This document shows, one piece after another, positions 38,809 to 46,718 of a DNA stretch of 64,000 nucleotides. Below the pieces are notes generated by a model. That model was not told where the DNA came from. It saw only the letters and a program-made list of their open reading frames with translations, and did not search any database. Every line of letters begins with the position of its first letter. Within the stretch, counting starts at the first letter, position 1. This DNA comes from CALZJC01 sp963781065 (GTDB lineage Bacteria > Acidobacteriota > Thermoanaerobaculia > Multivoradales > JAHEKO01), in assembly GCA_963781065.1 (NCBI GenBank), contig CAWAET010000011.1:71859-135858 (forward strand), given 5' to 3'. Position numbers and translations under genes: made by a program.

Positions 38809-39195
38809 ATGTCCGCCACCAAGCTCGCTCCCAGCCCGTCTTCCGGTCTGACCAAGGCCGAGCTGGTGACGCGCATCTACCAGCTGCACGGCGGGCTGAC
38901 GCGGCGCGAGGCGGCCGAGGTGGTCGACCAGATCCTGGCGGCGATGAAGACCAGCCTGCTCGACGGCCGCTCGGTCAAGATCCAGAACTTCGGCGTCCTC
39001 GAGGTCACCAAACGCGAGGGCCGCGCCGGCGTCGACCCGTCGAGCGGCGAGCGGATCTTCATCCCCTCGCACAAGGGGCTGAGCTTCCGGCCGTCGCCCA
39101 AGCTGAAGTCCGCCATCGAGCGACGTTCCCAGGATCGCCTGGAGCAAGAGGCTCGGCGCCTGCTGGGCCGTGACGCGCGGCGGAGCTCGCACTAG
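38809..39195 (+). CDS. Integration host factor / HU-family DNA-binding protein
   Basis: A 128-residue DNA-bending protein. After a 12-residue extension it reads LTKAELVTRIYQLHGGLTRR, VKIQNFGVLEVTKREGRAG, then PSSGERIFIPSHKGLSFRPS, the arm and saddle of IHF/HU. It is closer to IHF-alpha in its position before a merR gene and in PxxGERI. A charged C-terminal tail of about 25 residues (ERRSQDRLEQEARRLLGRD) is extra. The stop and the next GTG start share one base (TAGTG). Confidence 0.92.
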   Translation: MSATKLAPSPSSGLTKAELVTRIYQLHGGLTRREAAEVVDQILAAMKTSLLDGRSVKIQNFGVLEVTKREGRAGVDPSSGERIFIPSHKGLSFRPSPKLKSAIERRSQDRLEQEARRLLGRDARRSSH

Positions 39196-39749
39196 TGGCC
39201 AAGAAGCTCTACTTCAAGATCGGCGAGGCTTGCAAAGAGCTCGACATCCAGCCCTATGTCCTGCGCTACTGGGAGACCGAGTTCCCGGCCCTCAGCCCGG
39301 AAAAGAGCAAGTCGGGCCAGCGCGTCTACAGCCGCCAGGACCTGGGGATCATCCGCCGCATCAAGGAGCTGCTCTACGACGAGGGGTACACCATCGCCGG
39401 GGCGAAGAAGAAGCTCGAGGGCGAGCTCGAGTCTGGCGGGCTGAACGAGCGCGGCGAACCGAAGGCGGCGAAGAAACCGGCGCCGAAGCCGGCCGCCAAA
39501 GCGCCGCCGGCGCCCGCGAAGGAGCCGGAAGAGACGAACGAGGCCGCGGCCGAGACGGTGAAGAAACCCGCAACCAAGGCCGCCCCCGCGCCCTCGGCCA
39601 AGATCGCCGCCAAGACCACGCCCGCCGACGAGCCCGACCTTGACAGCGGCGCGGCGGACGCTAAGATGCTCCGCGAAGGCATCCAGGACGCACTCAAGGA
39701 AGTGCGCGCCATCCTGGCGATCCTGGATTCCAAGTCGCCGACGGACTGA
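39195..39749 (+). CDS. MerR-family transcriptional regulator with Ala/Lys/Pro-rich linker
   Basis: 184 residues from GTG 39195. The MerR helix-turn-helix is FKIGEACKELDIQPYVLRYW followed by SGQRVYSRQDLGIIRRIKEL and EGYTIAGAKKKL. Residues 85-150 are a low-complexity Ala-Lys-Pro-Glu linker, and the last 25 residues form a helix (LREGIQDALKEVRAILAIL) that could dimerise. No cysteine metal site is present, so it is not a metal sensor of the classic type. The order ihf-merR-tRNA-Pro is common in several phyla. Target unknown. Confidence 0.9.
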   Translation: MAKKLYFKIGEACKELDIQPYVLRYWETEFPALSPEKSKSGQRVYSRQDLGIIRRIKELLYDEGYTIAGAKKKLEGELESGGLNERGEPKAAKKPAPKPAAKAPPAPAKEPEETNEAAAETVKKPATKAAPAPSAKIAAKTTPADEPDLDSGAADAKMLREGIQDALKEVRAILAILDSKSPTD

Positions 39750-39799
39750 CGCTCCAGCTCTCACGGAGCCGGCCGCCGGCAAGCAGGTCTTTCCAACGT

Positions 39800-39876
39800 C
39801 GGGACGTGGCGCAGCCTGGTAGCGCACCTGAATGGGGTTCAGGGGGTCGGGAGTTCAAATCTCCCCGTCCCGACCA
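39800..39876 (+). tRNA. tRNA-Pro(GGG), CCA encoded
   Basis: Acceptor stem CGGGACG pairs with CGTCCCG. The D-arm is GCGCAGCCTGGTAGCGC. The anticodon stem CCTGA/TCAGG has loop ATGGGGT, anticodon GGG. The T-arm is GGGAGTTCAAATCTCCC and CCA is at 39874-39876. It lies 50 bp after merR. Confidence 0.97.
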
Positions 39877-40239
39877 TTTAACTCTCATAGAATCAACAGA
39901 TTAGAGCGACCCGCGATTCTGCTTTCCTCGCCGGCCCTCGCCGGTGAGCTTATTGGCGAGCACCGCCAGGCGCTCGACCGGTTCGTCGGCCAGTTTGTCG
40001 ACCTGGGGATGTTCGACGGCACGGTGCTGGTCGACATCGGCGGCGAGAGTCACCGAAAAGTTTCGCTGGTTCGGGAGCCCCCGGACGGCTCGTTGAACGC
40101 CAACCGAACGGCCATCGGCGCGTGGGAGAAGTTCAGAGTCACCGCCATACCGTGAGGAGCCAACTGGGAGTCCCTCACCGGCAGGAAGGTCCTCTGACGC
40201 GGCTGGTTGGGCTTTCGAGGGCGATCCAACTGCCGGCGG
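39877..40239 (+). pseudogene. Gene-poor 363 bp after tRNA-Pro with a fascin-like beta-trefoil remnant
   Basis: No complete gene is visible. A plus-strand frame ending at 40155 encodes HRKVSLVREPPDG, then SLNANRTAIGAWEKFRV, which strongly resembles one repeat of fascin/actin-crosslinking-like beta-trefoil domains (usual pattern LVANRTAIGPWEKF). There is no convincing start or ribosome-binding site; the frame runs into the tRNA upstream. I read it as a leftover C-terminal fragment of a secreted protein, possibly stranded by recombination at the tRNA. Confidence 0.4.
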
Positions 40240-41985
40240 CTAGACCTCCTCGAGCCCTCCGCTGTCCGGGAAGCACTCCGGCTCGAACCGGACCGGCCGG
40301 TACTCGGGCTGCCACATCGCTTCGGCGACCCGGCGTTCGAGGTCTTCGAGCAACCGCTCTTCGGCCAGGCCTTCCTGGACGGCGCGGCGGATGACGGCGC
40401 AGGCGACGGCGCTGGAGCACTCGCGGATGCGGCCGAGCTGGGGGAAGACGGCCGTCTCGGCAAGATCCGCGTCGGTGACCTTGCTCGCCAGGGCCTTGGC
40501 GGCGTCGAGAAACATGCCGTCGGTAACGCGCTTGGCGGAGGCCAGCCAGATGCCGAGGCCGACGCCGGGGAAGATGAAGGCGTTGTTGCCCTGGCCGATG
40601 CGATGCCGAACGCCGTCGTACTCCACCGGGTCGAAGGGACTGCCGGTGGCGACGATCGCCCGCCCCTCGGACCAGCGGACCGCCTGCTCGGCGGTGCACT
40701 CGGCCTTGCTCGTGGGGTTGGAGAGGGGAAAGATCATCGGCCGCTGGTTGATCTCGGCCATCGCTCGCACGATCGTCTCGGTGAACATCCCCGGGGTGCC
40801 GGAGGTGCCGATGAGGATCGTCGGGCGGGCGTTGAGGACCGCTTCCTCGAGGCTGATCCTGCCGCGGTCCCGGCAGTCGTAGCCGTCGACCTCCTCGGGT
40901 TGGCGGGCGTAGGTGGCCTTGAAGCCCTCGAGACGCGGCCGATCGGCGGTCACCAGGCCCTTGCTGTCGACCGTCCAGATCCGTCGCCGGGCCTCGTCGA
41001 CCGGCAGGCCGGCCTCGTTCATGGCCGAGACCAGCAGGTTCGAGATGCCCTGGGCCGAGGCGCCGGCACCGGCGAAGAGGATGCGCTGCTCCTCGATCGG
41101 CTGGCCGCTGATCCGCAGGCCGCAGTAGATGCCGGCCAGCGTCACGCCGGCGGTTCCCTGGATATCGTCGTTGAAGCTGCAGACACGGTCCCGGAAGCGC
41201 TTGAGCTGCTTGATGGCGTTCTCTTTCAGCAGGTCTTCCCACTGCAGCAGGGCGCGCGGGTAGAGCTTCTCGACCGTGTCGACGAACTGGTCGATGAACG
41301 ACTGGTACTCCTCGCCCCGCACCCGCGGGTGGCGCTCGCCGAGGTAGAGGGGGTCGGCGAGGCGCTCCTCGTTGTCGGTGCCGACGTCGAGCATGATCGG
41401 CAGGGTGAGCTCGGGGGGCACGCCGGCGCAGAGCGTATAGAGGCAGAGCTTGCCGATTGGGATCCCCATGCCGCCCGCCCCCTGATCGCCGAGACCGAGG
41501 ATGCGCTCGCCGTCGGTGGCGACGATCACCGCGGGCTCGCGCGGCACGTTGGCCAGGATCTCCTCCATCCGCCCGCGCTGGGCGTACGGCAGGTAGAGCC
41601 CGCGGCCCCGACGGTAGATGTGGGAGAACTTCTGGCACGCCTCGCCGACCACCGGGGTGTAGACCACCGGCATCATCTCGTCGATGTACTCGGAAAGCAG
41701 GCGGTAGAACAGGGTCTCGTTGCGATCCTGCAGGCTCGCCAGATAGATGAACCGCTCCAGGTTGGCGCTCTTCGCCGAGAAGTTCTCGTAGGTGCGAGCG
41801 AGTTGCTGCCCAATCGAACAGCAGGTGGGCGGCAGCAGGCCGTGCAGGTTGAGGCTGTCGCGTTCCTCCGGGGTGAAGGCGGTCCCCTTGTTGGTGAAGG
41901 GGTTGAGCAGCAGCGGCCGGCCGCGGCTGTCGACGGCGAGGTACTGCTCGTGGGTTGCCGGGTCTCGTTTCACACACCATTTCAT
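40240..41985 (-). CDS. maeA: NAD-type malic enzyme
   Basis: 581 residues; oxidative decarboxylation of malate to pyruvate. Landmarks: LNLHGLLPP, VVYTPVVGEACQKFSHIYRR, then VATDGERILGLGDQGAGGMG and IPIGKLCLYTLCAGV (catalytic Tyr/Lys region), FNDDIQGTAGVTLAG (metal-binding), LFAGAGASAQGI (nucleotide-binding), and SNPTSKAECTAEQA. The length and the N-terminal domain match the large bacterial/eukaryotic malic enzymes (E. coli MaeA, 565 aa). The cofactor preference cannot be told from sequence by eye. A GAGGAA ribosome-binding site precedes ATG 41985. It is read divergently from the cytochrome gene. Confidence 0.94.
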   Translation of the reverse strand: MKWCVKRDPATHEQYLAVDSRGRPLLLNPFTNKGTAFTPEERDSLNLHGLLPPTCCSIGQQLARTYENFSAKSANLERFIYLASLQDRNETLFYRLLSEYIDEMMPVVYTPVVGEACQKFSHIYRRGRGLYLPYAQRGRMEEILANVPREPAVIVATDGERILGLGDQGAGGMGIPIGKLCLYTLCAGVPPELTLPIMLDVGTDNEERLADPLYLGERHPRVRGEEYQSFIDQFVDTVEKLYPRALLQWEDLLKENAIKQLKRFRDRVCSFNDDIQGTAGVTLAGIYCGLRISGQPIEEQRILFAGAGASAQGISNLLVSAMNEAGLPVDEARRRIWTVDSKGLVTADRPRLEGFKATYARQPEEVDGYDCRDRGRISLEEAVLNARPTILIGTSGTPGMFTETIVRAMAEINQRPMIFPLSNPTSKAECTAEQAVRWSEGRAIVATGSPFDPVEYDGVRHRIGQGNNAFIFPGVGLGIWLASAKRVTDGMFLDAAKALASKVTDADLAETAVFPQLGRIRECSSAVACAVIRRAVQEGLAEERLLEDLERRVAEAMWQPEYRPVRFEPECFPDSGGLEEV

Positions 41986-42388
41986 GGTCGTTCCTCGGCT
42001 GTTGGTCGGTCAGGGAGTATGAACCTTCTCGGCTCGGGCGTGACGCCGGCGAGCGGCCGTCGCCACCTCGGCCCGCGAATGGACCGCGGGTGGAGCGCCG
42101 TCCAGCCGGGCCCTGGCCGAGTCACCGTGCAGGCTACGCTTGCCCTTGCCGGCCGTCGCCACCCTGCCGGGCGGGCGGCGCCCCATCCAGCCTTGGTGAT
42201 GGGGCCCGGGCGCCGAGGGCTCGCGAGCCGTTGCCGGCCAGCCCCGACCGGCGGCTCGGTCGCCGGCCGGCGACAGGGCAGATTCCAACCTCCCCGGGTA
42301 GCGCGCAGAAAGCCTGTCGATGGTACCCTGAGCGGGTCGCGGGGGGGCGTTCGGTCACTCTGCTCGAACCTTCGGAGGAGGTACTTCG
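41986..42388. promoter_or_regulatory. 403-bp divergent intergenic region, maeA / cytochrome c
   Basis: No ORF with a start, ribosome-binding site and protein-like composition is visible. A hairpin with a perfect 7-bp stem (CCCCATC 42181-42187 with GATGGGG 42198-42204) lies mid-region. The cytochrome ribosome-binding site is GGAGGAGG at 42374-42381. Both promoters should be here; I could not identify hexamers. Confidence 0.4.
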
Positions 42389-42838
42389 ATGAGAAACTCA
42401 CTGGTCGTTCTGGCCTGTCTTGCAGCCCTGGTGCTCGCCTTCACGGTCGAGGCAGCAGAGAAGGAAGAGGTCGTACAGGTTCCGCTCACGTGGCAGAAAG
42501 CCGCTCTGAGCGATGGCGAAGAGCTCTATGTCGAGCTCTGCGCCGTCTGTCATGGCGTGGACGGAACCGGGGGCGGCCCGGCCGCCGAAGCCCTGGCCAA
42601 GCCGCTGCCCGACCTGACCGCGATCTCGGCCGCCAACAAGGGGGTCTTCCCGCGGGCCGACGTCGAGAAGGCCATTCGCGGCCAGGCCGAGATTGCAGCG
42701 CACGGCTCGCTGGAGATGCCGATCTGGGGTCGCGCCTTCTTCGATGCGCGCCCCGATCTCAAGCAGGGCCAGCGCTGGGCGCTCGCCGAGCAGCGGATCT
42801 TCAACCTGACGGAGTACCTCGAGTCGATCCAGGAGTAG
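42389..42838 (+). CDS. Small periplasmic c-type cytochrome
   Basis: 149 residues: a signal peptide (MRNSLVVLACLAALVLAFTV, cleavage near AEA), then one haem-c site CAVCH (C51, C54, H55) within LYVELCAVCHGVDGTGGGPA. The axial Met is likely in GSLEMPIWGRAF. The C-terminus ends with a helix (RIFNLTEYLESIQ), as in class I cytochromes (cbb3-type/CccA group). It probably carries electrons in the periplasm. No oxidase genes are adjacent. Strong ribosome-binding site before ATG 42389. Confidence 0.93.
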   Translation: MRNSLVVLACLAALVLAFTVEAAEKEEVVQVPLTWQKAALSDGEELYVELCAVCHGVDGTGGGPAAEALAKPLPDLTAISAANKGVFPRADVEKAIRGQAEIAAHGSLEMPIWGRAFFDARPDLKQGQRWALAEQRIFNLTEYLESIQE

Positions 42839-42869
42839 CCTGGCTTCGTCCGGGCGGCGTTGCGGCTCG

Positions 42870-43001
42870 CTACAGCAGGTCCGCCGTCATCACCACGTCG
42901 GCGGCGAACTCGCTCTGCAGGTTGCTGGCGGTGACGCGGGCCAACTCGTCGGCGCTGAGAACGCCGCCGCCGTGGGCGGTGCGTTCGAGGTCGTGTCTCA
43001 T
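42870..43001 (-). CDS. Candidate 43-residue small protein
   Basis: An ATG-to-TAG frame in otherwise unexplained DNA between the cytochrome and the zinc-ribbon gene, on the same strand as the latter and 63 bp downstream of it. The sequence (RHDLERTAHGGGVLSADELA then RVTASNLQSEFAADVVMTAD) has protein-like composition and a hydrophobic/acidic end. No family is recognised. It may be real or chance. Confidence 0.3.
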   Translation of the reverse strand: MRHDLERTAHGGGVLSADELARVTASNLQSEFAADVVMTADLL

Positions 43002-43064
43002 GGAGTAGAGGCTGCGGAGTCGGCCGGCTGAAAGCTGGCGAAGGACCGGGAAGATCCTCGCGGT

Positions 43065-43475
43065 TCAGCCGAGAAGCCCCGCCAGCAGCGCCAGCACGGC
43101 CGCCACGGCTCCGAGAGCGACCAGGCAGCCGCACCCCAGGCAGCCGCCGCCACGCTGCAAGGCGGCGTTGAAGAGCCCTCGCCCCGCCGAGCGGCCGACG
43201 ATCGGTAGCGCGGCGATCGCCACCTTGGCGGCCGTTTGGCGCCAGCGATCGGCCTCCTCGCGGTCGAGCTTCTGGCGCAGGATCGTCTTCTGCACCGCGA
43301 CTCGTTCGCGGTACTTCATCTCCTCGCGGGTACGGACCACGGCCAACTCGTCCTCGCCGGGGAGGATCCGCAGATGCGAGTCGCAGTACTCGCAGAACAC
43401 CTCGACCTGGCCCAGCTCGACCTCGAGCGGAGCGGCGCAGTTCGAGCATCTGTGCCCCTGGACTTCGGCAGCCAT
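43065..43475 (-). CDS. Zinc-ribbon protein with C-terminal membrane anchor
   Basis: About 136 residues from ATG 43475 (MAAEVQGHRCSNCAAPLEVE). The frame is open to 43532, but the extra 19 residues look non-conserved. A zinc ribbon CSNC...CEYC (residues 10-32) is followed by a charged helix (EEMKYRERVAVQKTILRQKL), then an Ala/Gly-rich segment with CLGCGC and a C-terminal TM helix (LVALGAVAAVLALLAGLLG). I infer a membrane-anchored cytosolic adaptor; the partner is unknown. Confidence 0.75.
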   Translation of the reverse strand: MAAEVQGHRCSNCAAPLEVELGQVEVFCEYCDSHLRILPGEDELAVVRTREEMKYRERVAVQKTILRQKLDREEADRWRQTAAKVAIAALPIVGRSAGRGLFNAALQRGGGCLGCGCLVALGAVAAVLALLAGLLG

Positions 43476-43564
43476 GGCGATCCCGGCTGTGACGCTAGCA
43501 CGCGGCCCGCTTCCGTTCGCCGCCCAGTTCACCTACGATCACGTCCCGGGACGGGGGACACGAC

Positions 43565-43732
43565 TTGCGCGCCGATTTCCACGCCTTCGACAGGGAACGC
43601 CTGATGTCGAGGTTCGAGCGGACAGCGGGATACGGCCCGTCGGAGAGCGACGTCCATCCCCTGCGGTTGGAGCAGTCGGTTGGCCAGCTGGAGGCTGGGG
43701 AGGCGCGCCGTGGCGGGCGCGACCGCCGATGA
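43565..43732 (+). CDS. Possible 55-residue leader ORF coupled to terC
   Basis: A TTG-start frame (RADFHAFDRERLMSRFERTA and a following GPSESDVHPLRLEQSVGQLE) whose TGA overlaps the terC ATG as ATGA. The composition is protein-like and the overlap suggests coupling, but the start codon is weak and no family is known. Such short frames upstream of Alx/TerC genes would be interesting given known riboregulation of alx. Confidence 0.35.
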   Translation: MRADFHAFDRERLMSRFERTAGYGPSESDVHPLRLEQSVGQLEAGEARRGGRDRR

Positions 43733-44973
43733 TCTGGATCTGGCTGGGCTTCGCGGCCCTGGTCGTCGGCCTGCTGGCGCTCGATCTGGGGGTCTTCCAC
43801 CGCCGCCCCCACCGTATCTCGGTTGGCGAGGCGCTGGGGTGGACGGCGTTCTGGATCGCCTTGGCGCTGTTCTTCAACGCCCTCGTCTACCTGATGTACG
43901 AGCAGCACTGGCTTGGCATCGGGCGCGAGATCGGGCACGAGCTGGCGGGCCGCGAGGCGGCAGTGCTCTTCTTCACCGCCTACCTGGTGGAGAAGTCGCT
44001 CAGCGTCGACAACATCTTCGTCATCGCCATGATCTTCACCTACTTCCGGGTGCCGGCCGAGCATCAGCATCGGGTGCTCTTCTGGGGTGTGGTGGGCGCC
44101 CTGGTGATGCGCGCCGTGGTGATTGCCGGCGGCATCGCCCTGATCGAGCGGTTCAGCTGGCTGGTCTATGTCTTCGGCGCTCTGCTGATTTTCACCGCGG
44201 TCAAGATGCTGGTGGTCCGCCACGACAACCTCGAGCCCGAACGCAACCCGTTGATCCGGCTGATCCGGCGGCGATTCCGGGTCACCGACGAGTTCCACGG
44301 CCAGCGCTTCTTCGTTGCGATCGACGGCCGCCGTTTCGCAACCCCGCTGGCGCTGGCGCTGGCGATCGTCGAGACCACCGACCTGCTATTCGCGGTGGAT
44401 TCGATCCCGGCGGTGCTGGCGGTGACCCTGGACCCGTTCATCGTTTTCACCTCGAACGTCTTCGCCATCCTCGGGCTGCGCTCGCTGTACTTCGCGGTGG
44501 CGGCGATGATGAGCCGCTTCCGTTACCTCAAGATGAGCCTGGTCTTCGTCCTCGCCTTTGTCGGCGTCAAGATGATCCTGGCCCACCACCACCCGATCCC
44601 GGCGCCGGTGTCGCTGGCGGTGATCGGCGCCCTTCTCGGGGTCGGAGTGGCGGCCTCGCTGCTGGCGGGCGGCGAGGACCCTGTGCCCCTCGCCTCGCCG
44701 CTGGATGAGCGGGCGGCGATCTTCTACCGGCTGACCGTGCGGACGGTGCGGCGGGCGTTCATCCTGGTCGTCGGCTCGACCCTGCTGCTGCTCGGCGCGG
44801 CGCTGCTGGTCCTCCCCGGGCCGGGACTGCTGACGATCATCGCCGGGCTCGGCGTCCTGGCCACCGAGTACCTGTGGGCGCGGGTCTGGCTGGCGCGGGC
44901 GAGGAAGGCCGCGCACGACGTAGCTGACGACGTGCGCCGCTGGGTCGGACGTGGCCCGCGGCCTCGGGCCTAG
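43729..44973 (+). CDS. TerC/Alx-family membrane protein fused to a PGPGW-type domain
   Basis: 414 residues. TerC core (about 1-310): IWLGFAALVVGLLALDLGVF, VEKSLSVDNIFVIAMIF and VETTDLLFAVDSIPAVLAVT, with the membrane-embedded acidic residues. Alx members are linked to manganese export and pH response; other TerC proteins to metalation of exported enzymes. The C-terminal 100 residues form two more TM segments with the VLPGPGLLTIIAGLGVLATE pattern of the PGPGW putative transmembrane family. The fusion is known but not universal. The start is set at ATG 43729, where the first TM begins; the upstream open frame lacks protein character. Confidence 0.9.
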   Translation: MIWIWLGFAALVVGLLALDLGVFHRRPHRISVGEALGWTAFWIALALFFNALVYLMYEQHWLGIGREIGHELAGREAAVLFFTAYLVEKSLSVDNIFVIAMIFTYFRVPAEHQHRVLFWGVVGALVMRAVVIAGGIALIERFSWLVYVFGALLIFTAVKMLVVRHDNLEPERNPLIRLIRRRFRVTDEFHGQRFFVAIDGRRFATPLALALAIVETTDLLFAVDSIPAVLAVTLDPFIVFTSNVFAILGLRSLYFAVAAMMSRFRYLKMSLVFVLAFVGVKMILAHHHPIPAPVSLAVIGALLGVGVAASLLAGGEDPVPLASPLDERAAIFYRLTVRTVRRAFILVVGSTLLLLGAALLVLPGPGLLTIIAGLGVLATEYLWARVWLARARKAAHDVADDVRRWVGRGPRPRA

Positions 44974-44987
44974 CTTCGGGCCATCTT

Positions 44988-45988
44988 TCAGGTGATCGGC
45001 CGGGAGAGCAGACTACGGCGCAGGGCGCGGATGTGGCGCGGCCCGGTACGGCAGCAGCCGCCGATCAGGCGGGCGCCCAGGTCGACCCACTCGCCGGCGG
45101 CGGCGGAGAGCTCTCGGGCGCTGTCCGCGGGCAGCCACCGCTTCTCCCGGGCATCGTAGCGCTCGCCGGAGTTGGGGTAGGCCGCGATCGGTTTGTCCGT
45201 CGCCCGCCGCAGGCTGGCGATCAACGAGCCGACGTGGCGCGGGGCGGTGCAGTTGACGCCCACGGCGATCACCTGCGGCGCGTCGGCGAGCTCGGCGGCG
45301 GCAACGGCGATGGGGGTGCCGTCGCTGAGCCGTTCCCCGTCGCGGCAGCTGAAGCTGATCCACGCGCGGGCGCCGGGGATCTCCGCCAGCAGGTCGACCA
45401 GCGCTCGCGCCTCGGTCGCCGCGGGAATGGTCTCGCAGGCGAGCAGGTCGGCGCCGCTGGCGGCGAGGATCTCCAGCCGCCGGCGGTGGAAGCGGGCCAG
45501 GCCGTCGGCGTCCAGGTCGTAGGCGCCGCTGTACTCCGAGCCGTCGGCCAGGAAGGCGCCATAGGGGCCGACGCTGGCGGCCACCAGCGGCCGCTCGCGG
45601 CCGGCGCGGTTGTGTGGCTGGCGCCAGTACTCGTCCCGCGCCGCGAGCGCCAGCTCGACCGAGCGGCGCAGGGCTTGCTCGGCCTCGCGCACGCTCAGGC
45701 CGCGGCCGGTCGAAGCCGGGGATGGTGGCCTGGTAGCTGGCCGAGATGATGCAGTCGGCGCCGGCCTCGAGGTAGTCGAGATGGAGCCGGCGGATGCTCT
45801 GCGGCTCGTCGAGCAGAAGCCGCGCCGACCAGAGCGGGTCGGCTAGGTCGTGGCCGCGGGCCTCGAGCTCGGTGGCCAGGCCGCCGTCGAGGATCGACCA
45901 GCCCCTGGCGGTCCAGCAGCTCGGTCAGCGGGCTGCGGTTGCCCCGCCCGCCCTCGAGCAGCCAGCCATCAACAGCTGATTCGCCCAT
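44988..45988 (-). CDS. mmuM: Homocysteine S-methyltransferase family protein (two single-base insertions)
   Basis: About 330 residues after correction. Zinc-dependent transfer of a methyl group (S-methylmethionine or SAM) to homocysteine is the family role. Visible: GLVILDGGLATELEARGHDL (restored), YLEAGADCIISASYQATIPG, GPYGAFLADGSEYSG, GVNCTAPRHVGSLI (first zinc Cys) and LIGGCCRTGPRHIRAL (zinc Cys pair). Extra bases at about 45895 (GTC G ATC on the minus strand) and about 45704-45705 (CGG C CGC GGC) break the frame; removing them restores the family sequence. The start at 45988 is the longest plausible; a later one near SPLTELLDRQ would suit the family better. It converges with terC (14 bp). 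Confidence 0.9.
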
Positions 45989-46078
45989 CGCCCATCGACC
46001 GACCCGGGAACGACCCTCGCACACCGGTTCTACCCGGATCGGCTGGAGGACCCTCGCCAGGGACGAGGGCTTCTACGT

Positions 46079-46507
46079 CTACGAACTGACGAAGTGCTTG
46101 TGGAGGGGCCGCTTGTCTTCGGAAACCGACAGCGAGAGCGAATTGGCCGCGACCAAGACGACTCCCACCGGCCCGAGCACGACTCCGGCTGCCAGTCCGG
46201 CGAGCGCGTGACCGATGCCCTGCTTGATGTTGCCGTCCAGAAGCAGGCTCGCTCCCGGGGTGATGACCAGCTCACCTGCGAGCTTGACTGCGTTGCCTAC
46301 AGTGTTGTCGGACATTGCTTTGGCTCCTTCGGTTGGTGTTGTGGGCGGCCCGCTCTTGGCGATCTTGGCTTCCCGCGTTTCACTTGGCGACGAGCGCCGC
46401 TTTCGGGCCCTCACCGCCTTCGATTCGCCAGTCGCCTTGGCGCCCTTATCGGCTCCAGACGCACGAGGCGGTGTCTTCTTGGCTCTGGTAGACCGTTTCT
46501 CGGTCAC
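46079..46507 (-). CDS. Small protein: basic N-terminal tail plus Gly/Ala-rich hydrophobic domain, two possible starts
   Basis: Long form from GTG 46507 (142 residues; GGGAGG lies 10 bp upstream) or short form from ATG 46315 (78 residues; GAAGGAG at ideal spacing). The short form begins MSDNTVGNAVKLAGELVITP and contains LLDGNIKQGIGHALAGLAAG and VLGPVGVVLVAANSL, one or two hydrophobic segments. I recall similar sequences under DUF6072, but am not sure. The long form adds a Lys/Arg/Ala/Pro-rich tail (TEKRSTRAKKTPPRASGADK) of nucleic-acid- or polymer-binding style. It is read divergently from the polyketide cluster. Confidence 0.6.
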   Translation of the reverse strand: MTEKRSTRAKKTPPRASGADKGAKATGESKAVRARKRRSSPSETREAKIAKSGPPTTPTEGAKAMSDNTVGNAVKLAGELVITPGASLLLDGNIKQGIGHALAGLAAGVVLGPVGVVLVAANSLSLSVSEDKRPLHKHFVSS

Positions 46508-46718
46508 TATTCTCAAACCTCCCGGTTGTCCGTGAGTTGCGGCACGGTAGCACAACTCCAGTCAGGAGGCAACGAGGAAGCTGGCGGGGGCACCACCTTC
46601 GACGTGCGGATACCTGAACCACGACGCCTCCTGTTGCGTGCCGAACTCAGCGCGGATTGGCAGCTTTCGATACAATGTGGTTACGGTTCCCCTATCTCGA
46701 GTCTGGAGGATATCTGCG
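46508..46718. promoter_or_regulatory. Divergent region driving the polyketide cluster
   Basis: 211 bp between the small minus-strand gene and the first cluster gene. TACAAT (46671-46676) is a fair -10 candidate, 42 bp before the GTG start, but I see no -35 at 16-18 bp; an activator-dependent promoter is possible. GGAGGA (46706-46711) is the ribosome-binding site. Confidence 0.4.

Noticed and set aside
43168..43728. N-terminal extension of TerC by about 187 residues
   Set aside because: The upstream open frame is Arg/Ser-rich, antisense to the zinc-ribbon gene and lacks membrane segments; ATG 43729 fits the first TM helix.
44953..44994. Intrinsic terminator between terC and the methyltransferase
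   Set aside because: A 6-bp GGCCCG/CGGGCC stem exists inside the terC end, but the repeated CGGGCC words are mostly direct repeats and there is no T tract.
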